Origin: an uncultured Blautia sp. | GTDB lineage: Bacteria; Bacillota; Clostridia; Lachnospirales; Lachnospiraceae | Direction of reading: 5' to 3' | Assembly (NCBI GenBank): GCA_934402155.1 | Contig: CAKRTP010000012.1 | Location: 1-26,828 of the forward strand | Length of the DNA stretch: 26,828 nucleotides | Shown: positions 14,788 to 24,627 of the stretch, piece after piece | Layout of the letters: every line of letters begins with the position of its first letter | How positions within the stretch are numbered: position 1 is the first letter of the stretch | Program-made: the position numbers and the translations under genes | The notes under the pieces: generated by a model | Told to the model about the DNA's origin: nothing | The model's database searches: none | What the model saw: the letters and a program-made list of their open reading frames with translations, nothing else

Positions 14788-15672
14788 TCAGAGAAACATT
14801 TTCTGAGGCTGATAGCGGTGTTTTTTATTGTCCCACTCATAAATTCCCAGAAAAGCTCCCTCGCTGGTGCACATCCGCACCCAGCCTTCTTTGCTCTGTG
14901 TTTCCGTCATTGTATCCGGCAATGCATTCCCGTTCAAAAGAAGACGATCTCCGAATTTATTGCATCGAATCTGCGGATATGCCTTAAGAACTTCTGAGAC
15001 AGAAATGATTCTCTGTTCGAGAATTCCCTCCTCCATCTCTTTCTGCACCTCGCCAAGTGTGATACTGTCTTCCCATCTGTATTCACCGGAAGCTGTGCGG
15101 ATCAGTTCTTCCATACAGGCACCACATCCCAGTTTCTGTCCGATATCATGGCACAGTGTGCGGATATACGTTCCCTTACTGCAGGTAACGGAAAAACGTA
15201 CGAGCGGAAGCTTCATTTCCAGAATTTCTATTTCGTAGAAACAGACCGGACGTGCCTTGCGCTCTACCGTTTTCCCTTCTCTTGCAAGTTCATACAGTTT
15301 TTTTCCATCCACCTTGAGTGCCGAATACATCGGAGGAATCTGCTGCTGTTCGCCCAGAAAACTCCGGATCACTGCGCTCACTTCCTCCTCAGTAACTGCG
15401 ACTGGTTTTTGGTGCAGGACAGTACCTGTCATATCCTGGGTATCTGTCTCAAGTCCCAGATGAAGAACAGCCTCATAGGTCTTACGTTTTTCGGTAAGAA
15501 GATCCACCAGTTTTGTGGCTCTGCCCAGTACGACCGGAAGGACTCCCTGTGCCTCAGGATCCAGTGTGCCGGTATGTCCGATTTTTTTCATATGAAGGAT
15601 TCCACGAAGCTTTGCAACCACGTCATGAGAAGTATAACCTTTCTCTTTTCGAATGATCAGAACTCCGTCCAT
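14788..15672 (-). CDS. truB: tRNA pseudouridine(55) synthase
   Basis: The protein has 294 residues. It makes pseudouridine 55 in the T-loop of tRNAs. The catalytic motif GHTGTLDPEA (32-41) carries nucleophile D38. The N-terminal GVLIIRKEKGYTSHDVV, the PPMYSALKVDGKKLYELAR block (about 117-135) and CSKGTYIRTLCHDIG (about 169-183) are standard for the family. The C-terminal part (about 235-290) resembles a PUA domain. The ATG shares one base with the nrnA stop (TAATG), with GAGGAGG inside the end of nrnA, so translation is coupled. Confidence 0.97.
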   Translation of the reverse strand: MDGVLIIRKEKGYTSHDVVAKLRGILHMKKIGHTGTLDPEAQGVLPVVLGRATKLVDLLTEKRKTYEAVLHLGLETDTQDMTGTVLHQKPVAVTEEEVSAVIRSFLGEQQQIPPMYSALKVDGKKLYELAREGKTVERKARPVCFYEIEILEMKLPLVRFSVTCSKGTYIRTLCHDIGQKLGCGACMEELIRTASGEYRWEDSITLGEVQKEMEEGILEQRIISVSEVLKAYPQIRCNKFGDRLLLNGNALPDTMTETQSKEGWVRMCTSEGAFLGIYEWDNKKHRYQPQKMFL

Positions 15673-16634
15673 TATGCCTCCTCTTCACAGAGCTGTTTCT
15701 CGATCTCTGCCGTCAGATTATTGACAACATCATACATGGAACCCTGAAGATCACAGCCCGCTGCTCTGGTATGTCCACCGCCGCCGAAAAATACCGCAAC
15801 CTTGCTCACATCAACCTTGCCATTTGAACGAAGAGAAACCTTGAAGCTCTGTGTCTCTGTCTCATAAATAAATATTGCAACCTCTACACCTCTGGTAAGG
15901 CGAAGCTGACTGACTATACCATCCAGATCACTGCCTTCTACTCCATAAAACTCCATATCTCTTCTGCGGAGATATCCCACAATGCATTTGCCGTTCTGAA
16001 GAAGAATGCTCTCTGCCAGCACACGTCCCATGACCTGCAGCTGAAGATATGTCTTTTCATAAAAAGATTCATCAATAATCTTACTGAAAGGAATTCCATG
16101 TTTCATCAGTTCTCCTGCAATACGCATGGTTTCCGGAGAAGTTGAAGAATACTGAAATACTCCTGTATCATGAACCATTCCTGTATAGATTGCAGTTGCG
16201 ATTGGACGGTCTATTTTCTCCTGATCCAGAAGTCCGTAAAGTACTTCGCAACAGGAACTGATCTCGCCTCTGACATAGTTGATATCTGCGAATTCCGGAT
16301 TACTTATATGATGGTCGATGCAGACAGTTTTTTTTGCATGATCAAAAGCATCCCCTGCAACCGCCAGACGCTCGCGCGTGCTGACATCACAGGTAATGAA
16401 CAGATCAAATTCTCTGCCTTCTTCCACTTCTGTTTTGATGTCACCGATATGGTCAATATGACCAAATATCGGTTTCGGATGATCCAGATACACATTCACA
16501 TCCACATCTGGAAAATAACTTCTGATATAGAGATATAAAGCCATGCAGGAACCAACGCAGTCTCCATCAGGTCTGACATGTCCGCCGATGCCTACTGTTT
16601 TAATGCCTTCCAGTACTTCTGAAATATTTTTCAT
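15672..16634 (-). CDS. nrnA: DHH-family oligoribonuclease / pAp phosphatase
   Basis: The protein has 320 residues. It degrades short RNA oligonucleotides left by exonucleases, and relatives also dephosphorylate pAp. The DHH domain shows GHVRPDGDCVGS (18-29) with metal ligands H19, D23 and D25, the second-metal D83 in TCDVS, and the DHH triad at 107-109. The DHHA1 domain ends with FFGGGGHTRAAGCDL (about 282-296), the substrate-binding glycine motif. GAGGG precedes the ATG. It sits between rbfA (61-bp gap containing a hairpin) and truB (1-nt overlap), the standard location in Firmicutes. Confidence 0.95.
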   Translation of the reverse strand: MKNISEVLEGIKTVGIGGHVRPDGDCVGSCMALYLYIRSYFPDVDVNVYLDHPKPIFGHIDHIGDIKTEVEEGREFDLFITCDVSTRERLAVAGDAFDHAKKTVCIDHHISNPEFADINYVRGEISSCCEVLYGLLDQEKIDRPIATAIYTGMVHDTGVFQYSSTSPETMRIAGELMKHGIPFSKIIDESFYEKTYLQLQVMGRVLAESILLQNGKCIVGYLRRRDMEFYGVEGSDLDGIVSQLRLTRGVEVAIFIYETETQSFKVSLRSNGKVDVSKVAVFFGGGGHTRAAGCDLQGSMYDVVNNLTAEIEKQLCEEEA

Positions 16635-16671
16635 GACACTCCCTCTTATTCTGTTACTGTTTCAGACAGTC

Positions 16672-16696
16672 AGACAGAACCGGTCCCGGTCTGTCT
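16672..16696 (-). other. Hairpin at the rbfA-nrnA junction
   Basis: AGACAGAACCGG (16672-16683) and CCGGTCTGTCT (16686-16696) are inverted repeats with a single bulged base. The hairpin starts at the last base of the rbfA stop. No T-tract follows on the minus strand, so an mRNA processing or stability element is more likely than a terminator. Confidence 0.45.
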
Positions 16697-17082
16697 TAGT
16701 CCTCCTCCGCTGACTTTGCTGCGGAAGCATCTTTTTTTGTCACATCGTCAATCAGTTTTGACATATTTACGCCGTATTCGATGGATTCATCAAGAATAAA
16801 ACGGATTTCCGGTGTGTTTCTCAGATTCAGATTTCTTGCCAGCTGCCTTCTGATATATCCCTCTGCTTTATTGAGCCCCTGGATAGTTGCATCCTTTGCC
16901 TCTTTGCTGCCAAGGACACTGATAAATGCCTTGCAGGTTTTGAGATCGGGTGCAACTTCCACAGCCATGACAGACGTCATCGGATGAATACGGGGATCTT
17001 TGACCTCGTTTCTGATGATCGTGCTCAGTTCTTTCTGAACCTCACCATTGATACGGGTATTCTTAATGCTGTTTTTTCTCAT
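16696..17082 (-). CDS. rbfA: 30S ribosome-binding factor A
   Basis: The protein has 128 residues, normal length. It binds immature 30S subunits and helps late 16S rRNA maturation. It has the single KH-like domain: RINGEVQKELSTIIRNEVKDPRI (10-32), VAPDLKTCKAFISVLG, LNKAEGYIRRQLARNLNLRNTPEIRFILDES. A short charged tail (KKDASAAKSAEED) ends it. It is 10 bp downstream of infB in the nusA operon. Confidence 0.97.
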   Translation of the reverse strand: MRKNSIKNTRINGEVQKELSTIIRNEVKDPRIHPMTSVMAVEVAPDLKTCKAFISVLGSKEAKDATIQGLNKAEGYIRRQLARNLNLRNTPEIRFILDESIEYGVNMSKLIDDVTKKDASAAKSAEED

Positions 17083-17092
17083 TTATGATCTC

Positions 17093-19912
17093 CTATCTTG
17101 GTACCTCTACCATGATATAAGCTTCTACTTTATCTTCTTCTTTGACTTCATTGAAGCCGTTGAATACGAGACCGCACTCATATCCTGTCTTAACTTCTTT
17201 GACATCGTCTTTGAAACGCTTCAGAGATGCAAGCTCACCCTCAAAGATCTGCTCGCCCTCTCTGGTGATACGAACCTTGCAGTTTCTCTGGAAGACACCA
17301 TCAAGAATATAACTTCCTGCAATTGTACCGACACCAGATGCCTTGAACAGCTGACGCACTTCTGCATGACCGATAACTTTTTCTTCATATACAGGATCAA
17401 GCATACCCTTCATTGCCGCCTCTACATCTTCAATTGCCTGATAGATGACTCTGTACAGACGAAGATCTACGCCTTCCTGATCTGCAAGCTGTTTTGCCAT
17501 CGCATCCGGACGAACATTAAATCCGATGATGATCGCATTGGAAGTTGCTGCAAGAGATACGTCAGACTCATTGACAGCACCAACACCGCCATGGATCACA
17601 CGGACAACAACTTCTTCATTGGAAAGTTTTGTAAGACTCTGCTTAACTGCCTCTACAGATCCCTGTACGTCTGCTTTGATAATAAGCGGAAGTTCCTTAA
17701 GGTCACTTGCCTGGATCTGATCGAACAGATTATCCAGAGAAAGCTTGCCTTTTGTTTCTTCCAGCAGGTGTTTCTTATTCTCTGTAACGAAAGCAGCTGC
17801 AAAATTCTTGGCTTCCTTGTCGCTTGGGAATGCCATCAGGATCTCACCTGCATTCGGTACATCATTGAGTCCAAGGATCTCAACAGGTGTGGAAGGTCCT
17901 GCTTCTTTCACTCTTCTTCCTCTGTCATCCATCATTGCACGAACTTTACCGCTGCATGCACCTGCGGCAATGAAATCTCCGACATGAAGAGTTCCCTTCT
18001 GTACAAGGATTGTAGCAACCGGTCCCTTACCTTTGTCAAGCTGTGCCTCAATAACAAGACCTCTTGCTGCACGGTTCGGGTTTGCCTTAAGTTCGAGTAC
18101 TTCCGCGGAAAGAAGGATCATCTCAAGCAGTGTTTCAATTCCCTCTCCTGTATGTGCGGATACCGGTACAAAGATCGTGCTTCCGCCCCAGTCTTCCGGA
18201 ATCAGTTCATATTCTGAAAGCTCCTGTTTTACTCTCTCTACATTTGCACTTGGTTTGTCAATCTTGTTGATCGCAACGATGATCTCAACACCAGCTGCTT
18301 TTGCATGGCTGATCGCCTCTACAGTCTGCGGCATGACACCGTCATCGGCTGCAACTACAAGAACTGCGATATCTGTTGAGTTCGCACCACGCATACGCAT
18401 AGCAGTGAATGCTTCATGTCCCGGTGTATCGAGGAATGTGATCTTCTCTCCGTTGATCTCTACAACAGAAGCACCGATATGCTGTGTGATTCCACCGGCC
18501 TCGCCTCTTGTCACATGAGTATCACGGATTGCATCCAGAAGGGATGTCTTACCATGGTCAACGTGACCCATGACACAGACTACAGGCGGTCTGGAGACCA
18601 TATCTGCTTCGTCTTCTTCATCCTCTTTGAGAAGTTCTCCGATCACGTCTACCTTCTCTTCCGGCTCTGCAATGATATCATATCCCAGAGCGATCTCCTG
18701 CGCTTTTTCAAAATCGATCTCATGGTTTACTGTTACCATGGTTCCTTCCATGAAAAGCTTCTTGACAATTACAGACGGCTGCATCTTCATAGCTTCAGCC
18801 AGTTCACGGATTGTCATCTTCTCCGGAAGTGTGATCTCTTTTACTTCTGGTTTCTTCTCTTCCTGTTTAGGCTGAGGAGTTGGTTTCTGAAGAGCTTTCG
18901 GGATTCTGGAAAGATTTCTTCTTCCGCCCTGGTTTGGTCTGTTATGTCCTGCACCTGAATTTTTGTCGAAATCTTTCTTTTTGTTCTTGTTCTCTCTGTC
19001 ACGCTCTCTCTTGCTGTCCTTGGATGTCTTGGTCAGCTCCGGAGTAAATACGCTGTCGTTATCTCTTCTTGCGCTGCCATTTCTCTGTCCGCCGCGGTTA
19101 TTTCCACCGAATCCGCCTCTGCCGCTGTCCGGTCTTCCGTTTCCGCCCTGCTGTGGTCTTCCCTGACCACCCTGCTGCGGACGTCCGCCCTGGCCTCTCA
19201 TCGGACGGGTATTTCCCTCGCCCTGGCGTACCGGACGGCCTTCACCCTGCGGTCTGGCCGGACGGTTTCCACCGCGTCCCTGACCCTGTCCGCCGTTATT
19301 ACCGTTGCGGTCGGAAAATCTTCTTTCACCACCGCGGAAATCACGGCTGCCTCTGTTATCACCGCCACGGTTGTCTCTGTTATTATCTCTTCCGTCACGA
19401 TTATTCTGACGATTCTGGTTTCTGTTGTTATTGTAACCGGACTGTTCCTGTCTCTGCGGTCTTGCAGAATTATTCGGTGCAGGAGCTGCAGCTTTCGGTG
19501 CCTCTGCCTGCGGTTTCTGCATTTCTTCTGCCGGTTTCTGTGCTGCCTGTGGTTTCACAGCCGGTTTTCTGTCTGTATTATTATTCTGACGTTTCGGTCT
19601 TGTTTTACCACCGTCGCTCGCATTCTGTGCGTGATACACACGAATGATATTTTTTTTCTTTTTAGGAGCCTCCGCTTTATCTGCTTCCGGTCTCTCTGTT
19701 ACCATCTTTTCTTCTGTTCTGGAATTATCCACTTCGATAATCTGCTCCTTTCCACTGGTTAAAAATTTTTGTTTTATTAATCGGATACAGGATTCGTCAA
19801 GAGTACTCATATGACTCCTGATCTCTATCCCGTTTGCTTTCAGGAATTCAATAACTTCCCTGTTTGATCTGCCAAGTTTACTGGCAAGCTCATGCACTCT
19901 GATTTTCGGCAC
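17093..19912 (-). CDS. infB: Translation initiation factor IF-2
   Basis: The protein has 939 residues. It places fMet-tRNA on the 30S subunit and promotes subunit joining. An IF2_N domain is at about 1-52 and a second at about 362-413 ([17 protein letters not shown]). Between them, residues about 105-330 are an extreme Arg/Gly/Asn/Gln-rich low-complexity stretch with GRPQQGG repeats. The GTPase domain follows with G1 GHVDHGKT (449-456), DTPGH (495-499) and NKID (549-552), then domains II, III and C2 ending [22 protein letters not shown]. The total length is long because of the linker. It lies between ylxQ (20-bp gap) and rbfA. Confidence 0.97.
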   Translation of the reverse strand: MPKIRVHELASKLGRSNREVIEFLKANGIEIRSHMSTLDESCIRLIKQKFLTSGKEQIIEVDNSRTEEKMVTERPEADKAEAPKKKKNIIRVYHAQNASDGGKTRPKRQNNNTDRKPAVKPQAAQKPAEEMQKPQAEAPKAAAPAPNNSARPQRQEQSGYNNNRNQNRQNNRDGRDNNRDNRGGDNRGSRDFRGGERRFSDRNGNNGGQGQGRGGNRPARPQGEGRPVRQGEGNTRPMRGQGGRPQQGGQGRPQQGGNGRPDSGRGGFGGNNRGGQRNGSARRDNDSVFTPELTKTSKDSKRERDRENKNKKKDFDKNSGAGHNRPNQGGRRNLSRIPKALQKPTPQPKQEEKKPEVKEITLPEKMTIRELAEAMKMQPSVIVKKLFMEGTMVTVNHEIDFEKAQEIALGYDIIAEPEEKVDVIGELLKEDEEDEADMVSRPPVVCVMGHVDHGKTSLLDAIRDTHVTRGEAGGITQHIGASVVEINGEKITFLDTPGHEAFTAMRMRGANSTDIAVLVVAADDGVMPQTVEAISHAKAAGVEIIVAINKIDKPSANVERVKQELSEYELIPEDWGGSTIFVPVSAHTGEGIETLLEMILLSAEVLELKANPNRAARGLVIEAQLDKGKGPVATILVQKGTLHVGDFIAAGACSGKVRAMMDDRGRRVKEAGPSTPVEILGLNDVPNAGEILMAFPSDKEAKNFAAAFVTENKKHLLEETKGKLSLDNLFDQIQASDLKELPLIIKADVQGSVEAVKQSLTKLSNEEVVVRVIHGGVGAVNESDVSLAATSNAIIIGFNVRPDAMAKQLADQEGVDLRLYRVIYQAIEDVEAAMKGMLDPVYEEKVIGHAEVRQLFKASGVGTIAGSYILDGVFQRNCKVRITREGEQIFEGELASLKRFKDDVKEVKTGYECGLVFNGFNEVKEEDKVEAYIMVEVPR

Positions 19913-19932
19913 ATGGATCCCTCCTTCAAAAT

Positions 19933-20244
19933 CTATGATTTCTGGAGTTCCTTCAACATTGCTTTTGCAAAGTTTTCATCCTGTACCGCAATACTGGCAC
20001 GAAATTCTTTTCCGCAGAATTTCCCCAGTTCCTCTTTATCTGCAATAAAATAAATCGGCACTTCGTAAAAATCACACATATTCTGGAATTTTTTCTTCGT
20101 GTTCTGTGATGCATCATCAGCGATCAGAACCAGAAAGCCTTTTCCTGTTTTTACAGATTTCTCTGTAGAAAACTCTCCGCTGGCAACCTTACCTGCTTTT
20201 GTGGCAAGCCCCAGCAGTGACAAAACTTTATTGTTGTTTTTCAA
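19933..20244 (-). CDS. ylxQ: L7Ae/L30e-family RNA-binding protein YlxQ
   Basis: The protein has 103 residues. The compact L7Ae-type fold is shown by [19 protein letters not shown] (6-24), [17 protein letters not shown] and [19 protein letters not shown]. Proteins of this type bind kink-turn RNA. The role of YlxQ is not established, though its constant position in the nusA-infB operon suggests ribosome or RNA metabolism. Its ATG lies 17 nt inside the end of rnpM, so translation is coupled. Confidence 0.92.
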   Translation of the reverse strand: MKNNNKVLSLLGLATKAGKVASGEFSTEKSVKTGKGFLVLIADDASQNTKKKFQNMCDFYEVPIYFIADKEELGKFCGKEFRASIAVQDENFAKAMLKELQKS

Positions 20245-20509
20245 TCTTACTTAACTCCTTTTTCAGGTCTTCATAGACCTCCTCTGGAACTGCGGTCTTT
20301 AAAGATCGCTCGATTCCGTGGTTGCGGATCGCTTTTTCCAGACATTCAGTGCATGGACATACATAAGCGCCTCTTCCATTCTGTCTGCCTGTCGTATCAA
20401 GAACGATCGCATCTTCCGGTGTCTTAAGGACACGGATCATTTCTTTTTTACTTTTCATTTCTCTGCATCCAGTACACTGGCGCATCGGAATTTTATTTTT
20501 TGTCTTCAT
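20228..20509 (-). CDS. rnpM: YlxR / RnpM family RNA-binding protein (DUF448)
   Basis: The protein has 93 residues. Family motifs are PMRQCTGCREMKSKKEMIRV (8-27), with C12 and C15, and GRQNGRGAYVCPCTECLEKA (41-60), followed by a helix with KALK-type basic residues. In B. subtilis YlxR was renamed RnpM for modulating RNase P (from memory). The name is assigned by family and position. It starts 3 bp after the nusA stop and overlaps ylxQ. Confidence 0.93.
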   Translation of the reverse strand: MKTKNKIPMRQCTGCREMKSKKEMIRVLKTPEDAIVLDTTGRQNGRGAYVCPCTECLEKAIRNHGIERSLKTAVPEEVYEDLKKELSKIEKQQ

Positions 20510-20512
20510 AGA

Positions 20513-21706
20513 TTATTCTTCTGTTTCTTCCTCGGAAATTTCTTCTGAAACTTCTTCTGTCTCATCTGATTCCTCAGACTCTGTTTCCTCTACAGTTTCA
20601 GCCTCATCAGCTTCTGCTTCGTGCTCCTCGTAGAGTTCTTCTTCCTCATCATAATCATACAGATCGCCGGATTCTTTTGCCTGTGTCTCGCTCTTGATAT
20701 CAATCTTGAATCCTGTCAGACGGGCTGCAAGACGGGCATTCTGTCCTTCTTTTCCGATTGCAAGAGAAAGCTGATAATCCGGAACTACAACCAGTGCTGT
20801 CTTCTCATCCGGATCAGCCATGACAGCGATAACTTTTGCCGGGCTTAATGCATTCTCGATCAGGATCGCCGGATTCTCATCCCAGTTGATGATATCGATC
20901 TTCTCACCGCGGAGTTCTTCCACAACGGAATTTACTCTCGCACCGTTCATACCGACACATGCTCCAACCGGATCTACGTCCGGATCATTGCTCCATACAG
21001 CAATCTTGGTACGGGATCCTGCTTCTCTTGCAATACTCTTGATTTCTACTGTACCATCTCTTACTTCTGCAACCTCTGATTCAAAGAGACGTTTAACAAG
21101 ACCCGGATGTGTTCTGGACACCTGGATACGAGGGCCCTTCGGTGTATCCTTTACTTCCAGAATATATACTTTAATATGTTCTGTCGGATTGAACTCTTCG
21201 CCTTTTACCTGCTCATTCTCTGCCAGGATCGCATCTGCTTTACCGAGGTTGATACTGACATTTTTGCCCATAACACGCTGTACGATACCTGTTACTACTT
21301 CTTTTTCCATTCCATAGTACTGATCATAAAGAACTTTACGCTCTTCCTCGCGGATCTTCTGAAGAATAACATTCTTTGCATTCTGTGTCGCGATACGGCC
21401 AAACTCTTTGGACTGGATCTGAACTTTGATCACATCTCCGATTTCTGCATTGGCATTAATCTTCTGTGCATCTGTAAGAGAAATCTCAAGTGCCGGATCC
21501 TCTACGAATTCCTTTACCTCACGCTCAGCGTAAACACTGAAATCGCAGGTATCAGGGTTGATCATTACATGTACATTGTCAGCCTTGCCAAAATGGTTCT
21601 TACATGCCTGGATCAGAGACTGCTCGATTGCTCCCAGAAGTGTATCTTTGCTGATATTTTTTTCTTTTTCCAGGACATTCAGAGCGTCCATTAACTCTTT
21701 GTTCAT
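20513..21706 (-). CDS. nusA: Transcription termination/antitermination factor NusA
   Basis: The protein has 397 residues. It binds RNA polymerase and modulates pausing, intrinsic termination and antitermination. The N-terminal polymerase-binding domain (about 1-125) is followed by S1 (about 135-200) and two KH domains (about 200-345) containing VGACVGMNGARVNSVVEELRGEKIDII and LAIGKEGQNARLAARLTGFKIDI. The final 50 or so residues are almost entirely Glu, Asp, Ser and Thr, an acidic disordered tail not found in short NusA proteins such as that of B. subtilis. The gene follows rimP by 26 bp and may control the operon through the leader terminator at 22223-22272. Confidence 0.97.
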   Translation of the reverse strand: MNKELMDALNVLEKEKNISKDTLLGAIEQSLIQACKNHFGKADNVHVMINPDTCDFSVYAEREVKEFVEDPALEISLTDAQKINANAEIGDVIKVQIQSKEFGRIATQNAKNVILQKIREEERKVLYDQYYGMEKEVVTGIVQRVMGKNVSINLGKADAILAENEQVKGEEFNPTEHIKVYILEVKDTPKGPRIQVSRTHPGLVKRLFESEVAEVRDGTVEIKSIAREAGSRTKIAVWSNDPDVDPVGACVGMNGARVNSVVEELRGEKIDIINWDENPAILIENALSPAKVIAVMADPDEKTALVVVPDYQLSLAIGKEGQNARLAARLTGFKIDIKSETQAKESGDLYDYDEEEELYEEHEAEADEAETVEETESEESDETEEVSEEISEEETEE

Positions 21707-21732
21707 TTTTTTAATTTCCTCCTTATTTTGTC

Positions 21733-22197
21733 TTAAAATTCAATTGCCAGCCGGATCAGGGCTATATCTTTCTTCTCAAATGTGCGTAAGGTACCGTCCT
21801 CCTCGATCGTCACACTGTTATCATCATATGCATTTAAGATTCCACAAAATTCCTTTTGTTTCTCTATCGGACGATAGGTACGGATCTCTACCAGTCTGCC
21901 CATGCTTCTGACAAAATCCTTTTCTTTTTTCAAAGGTCTGTCAAGTCCCGGAGAACTGATTTCCATAATATAACTGTCTTCGATAAAATCATCCTCATCC
22001 AGTTTGTCACTGAACTTGCGGCTTACCGCTTCGCAGTCATTGACCGTGATCCCGCCTGGCTTGTCAATATAACCTCTGAGATACCAGTTTCCTGCCTCTT
22101 TGACGTATTCAACATCTACCAGTTCAAATCCTGCTTCCTCAACGATCGGTGTCAGCATTGCTTCTGCCTTCTGTTCATATTCATCCCGTCTGCTCAT
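21733..22197 (-). CDS. rimP: Ribosome maturation factor RimP
   Basis: The protein has 154 residues from ATG at 22197, chosen because AGGTGG lies 5 nt upstream; an ATG at 22221 lacks a ribosome site. RimP assists 30S assembly. Family features are LTPIVEEAGFELVDVEYVKE, WYLRGYIDKPGGITVNDCE, ISSPGLDRPLKKEKDF and the C-terminal SH3-like region (about 85-154). It is the first gene of the nusA operon behind a leader of about 86 nt with a terminator-like hairpin. Confidence 0.95.
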   Translation of the reverse strand: MSRRDEYEQKAEAMLTPIVEEAGFELVDVEYVKEAGNWYLRGYIDKPGGITVNDCEAVSRKFSDKLDEDDFIEDSYIMEISSPGLDRPLKKEKDFVRSMGRLVEIRTYRPIEKQKEFCGILNAYDDNSVTIEEDGTLRTFEKKDIALIRLAIEF

Positions 22198-22222
22198 ATT
22201 TTCCACCTGCCTTTCGCACATT

Positions 22223-22272
22223 CGGACAATCTCGCAAAAAGAGTGGACCGAAGTCCACTCTCATAATGTCCG
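22223..22272 (-). terminator. Leader terminator/attenuator of the rimP-nusA operon
   Basis: GAGTGGAC (22241-22248) and GTCCACTC (22253-22260) form a perfect stem, extended by A22240-T22261. On the RNA it is capped by a stable UUCG tetraloop and followed by a run of U residues (22240-22236). It lies between the predicted start (about 22283) and the rimP ATG, so it acts inside the 5' UTR. TGTCCG (22267-22272) and CGGACA (22223-22228) can form an outer stem around it. NusA-stimulated leader termination is the suspected mechanism (inference). Confidence 0.7.
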
Positions 22273-22289
22273 TTATCATGTTATTACAT

Positions 22290-22318
22290 ATAATATCACC
22301 ATACCGCCTGAAAAGCAA
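22290..22318 (-). promoter_or_regulatory. Sigma-A promoter of the rimP-nusA-infB operon
   Basis: On the minus strand TTGCTT (22318-22313), a 17-bp spacer and TATTAT (22295-22290) are preceded by TGA, an extended -10. It lies in the gap after parC, so the operon has its own start. Confidence 0.85.
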
Positions 22319-22364
22319 GGCTTTTTTAGTATAATCATTACTGTTCCCTAACCGGACAACACCT

Positions 22365-24611
22365 CTATATCCTCGGTTTGATACCTTTTGTGTCACGTTT
22401 TCCAAGACGTACCTTATTCAGGGAATACTCCTTATCATGACAGGAAATCACATATTCCTGATGTCCCCCCAGAAGATAGGCATGTTCCAGATGATCACCC
22501 TCTGTCAGTTTCATTCCACGCACACCAATAGCAGCTCTCTTGGCAGTAGAAATTTCCTGTTTGAGGAAACGGAGAAAATATCCCGCATTGCTCTGGAATA
22601 CTACCTGTTCCATCTCACCTGCACTTCCCACAAAGACAAGCTCATCATCCTCTGCGAGTTTCGTGGAGGCGATCGTTCTCTTGGTCACATCAAATTCCGA
22701 TCCCTCTACAAGCTTACACATAGAAGTTTTTGTTACAAACAGAAGCTGATCCCGGCTGATCTGGCCAAGCGGAGCCACATACAGCATTCTCTCCTGACTG
22801 CTGTCATAATTACTCAGATTATCTGCCGGTATTCCCTTGTCCCTGAAACGTACCAGCGGAATGTCTGCTGCCTTGATCGTATGCATCTTGCCTTTGTCGG
22901 TAAAAACACAGATCTTGTCCGTATTCATACACAGGAAAACGCAGCGGTTCTCGCTGTGTGCCGCCTCTTTATTTCGCTCATAAGCATTCTTATCGATCAG
23001 TTTCATATATCCGAATCGATCCATCAGAAAACAGACTTCTGTCTCTTCCATTTTTTTCTCTTCATAGACAGCTTCCTCGGCATTCTCGACAGAAGTGCGG
23101 CGTTTGCTTCCGTATTCTTTCTTGATACCGTCCAGTTCCCTGACAATGACTGCCGCCATGGAATCATAATTATCCAGAATATCCTGGTACAGAGCAATAT
23201 TTTTCATAGTTTCCTGATATTCATCCTGAAGTGCCTCTACCTCCAGTCCGATCAGCTTGTAAAGACGCATATCCAGGATCGCACCAGCCTGTTTTTCTGT
23301 GAACCCGAGTTTTGAAGCCGCTTTTTCGCTTGCTTTTGTTTTGAATCGAATCCCCTCAGTCACGCCCTCTACCAGACATTTCTTAACCTGTTCACGATTC
23401 TTGCTTCCACGCAGGATCTCAATGATCAGATCGATCACATCGCAGGCCTTGATGAGTCCTTCCTGGATCTCTCTTTTCTCCTGCTCTTTGGCAAGAAGGG
23501 TTCTGTATTTTCTGGTTGTAACATCAAACAGAAATTCCACATGATGTTCAATGATCTGCTTAAGACTCAAAGTCTCCGGTCTTCCATCTGCAACGGCCAG
23601 CATATTTACACCGAAAGTATCTTCGAGACGCGTTTTCTTGTACAGCATATTGGTAAGATTCTCAATATCTGTATCCTTCTTGAGTTCCAGCACGATGCGG
23701 ATTCCTTCCTTTGAGGACTGATTAGAAATATCCACGATGTCTGTCGTCTTCTTGGTCTCAACCAGAGATGCGACATCATTCAGAAATTTACCGATATTTG
23801 CCCCCAGCATGGTATATGGAATCTCTGTGATGACGAGCTGTTTCCTGCCGCCTTTGAGTTTTTCGATCTCTACTCTTCCGCGAAGCCGGATCTTTCCGGT
23901 TCCTGTCTCATAGATCTTGCGAAGCTCATCTTTGTTGACCACGATTCCGCCTGTCGGGAAATCCGGCCCTTTGATGTAGCGCATCAGTCCCTTGACACTG
24001 ATCGCATTGTCCTTCATATATGCCTTGACTGCATCTACGACCTCACCAAGATTATGCGGCGGAATACTGGTTGCCATACCGACTGCGATTCCTTCCGCAC
24101 CATTTACCAGAATATTCGGGATTCTTACAGGGAGAACGGCAGGTTCCTTCTCCGTCTCGTCAAAGTTCGGCACAAAATCGACAACATTCTTATCAAGATC
24201 TCCAAGAAAAACTTCCTGTGTCAGTTTCTCCAGACGCGCCTCTGTATAACGCATTGCCGCTGCGCCATCGCCCTCGATCGATCCGAAATTCCCATGTCCG
24301 TCTACCAGCGTCCTGCCTTTTTTAAAATCCTGCGCCATGACAACCAGCGCATCATAAATAGAACTGTCTCCATGTGGATGATACTTACCCATCGTATCTC
24401 CGACAATACGGGCACATTTACGATACGGACGGTCATACCGTATTCCCAGTTCGTACATATCATATAAGGTTCTTCTCTGTACAGGCTTCAGGCCATCCCT
24501 TACATCCGGAAGTGCACGGGAGATGATAACGCTCATTGCATAATCAATATATGATTTCTGCATGATCTCCGAATAATCTGTACGGATCACATTTTCCTGT
24601 TTTGTTTCCAT
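22365..24611 (-). CDS. parC: Type IIA DNA topoisomerase subunit A, topoisomerase IV-like (ParC)
   Basis: The protein has 748 residues, with GAGGAGAT before the ATG. It cuts and rejoins DNA through the catalytic tyrosine in AAMRYTE (Y122). The quinolone pocket [10 protein letters not shown] keeps Ser83 and Asp87, E. coli GyrA numbering by coincidence of length. The breakage domain, tower and coiled coil span about 1-490, and a C-terminal beta-propeller region follows. Where gyrase has the GyrA box (QRRGGRG type), this reads [15 protein letters not shown], so the wrapping motif is missing. That favours ParC (decatenation) over GyrA, though annotations in this group vary. It follows parE by 16 bp. 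Confidence 0.85.
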   Translation of the reverse strand: METKQENVIRTDYSEIMQKSYIDYAMSVIISRALPDVRDGLKPVQRRTLYDMYELGIRYDRPYRKCARIVGDTMGKYHPHGDSSIYDALVVMAQDFKKGRTLVDGHGNFGSIEGDGAAAMRYTEARLEKLTQEVFLGDLDKNVVDFVPNFDETEKEPAVLPVRIPNILVNGAEGIAVGMATSIPPHNLGEVVDAVKAYMKDNAISVKGLMRYIKGPDFPTGGIVVNKDELRKIYETGTGKIRLRGRVEIEKLKGGRKQLVITEIPYTMLGANIGKFLNDVASLVETKKTTDIVDISNQSSKEGIRIVLELKKDTDIENLTNMLYKKTRLEDTFGVNMLAVADGRPETLSLKQIIEHHVEFLFDVTTRKYRTLLAKEQEKREIQEGLIKACDVIDLIIEILRGSKNREQVKKCLVEGVTEGIRFKTKASEKAASKLGFTEKQAGAILDMRLYKLIGLEVEALQDEYQETMKNIALYQDILDNYDSMAAVIVRELDGIKKEYGSKRRTSVENAEEAVYEEKKMEETEVCFLMDRFGYMKLIDKNAYERNKEAAHSENRCVFLCMNTDKICVFTDKGKMHTIKAADIPLVRFRDKGIPADNLSNYDSSQERMLYVAPLGQISRDQLLFVTKTSMCKLVEGSEFDVTKRTIASTKLAEDDELVFVGSAGEMEQVVFQSNAGYFLRFLKQEISTAKRAAIGVRGMKLTEGDHLEHAYLLGGHQEYVISCHDKEYSLNKVRLGKRDTKGIKPRI

Positions 24612-24627
24612 AAATATCTATCTCCTC

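Noticed and set aside
17048..18217. 389-codon plus-strand open frame opposite infB
   Set aside because: Antisense to the conserved IF-2 GTPase region. The translation is biased towards Cys, Phe and Leu and resembles no family.
19110..19260. Short direct repeats in DNA, considered as a CRISPR or tandem array
   Set aside because: They are codon-level repeats of the Gly/Arg/Gln-rich IF-2 linker, irregular in spacing and in frame.
22305..22328. Plus-strand hairpin GCCT...AGGC followed by TTTTTT
   Set aside because: It looks like a weak terminator in the plus direction, but no plus-strand gene precedes it and the stem is only about 4 bp. It overlaps the rimP promoter.
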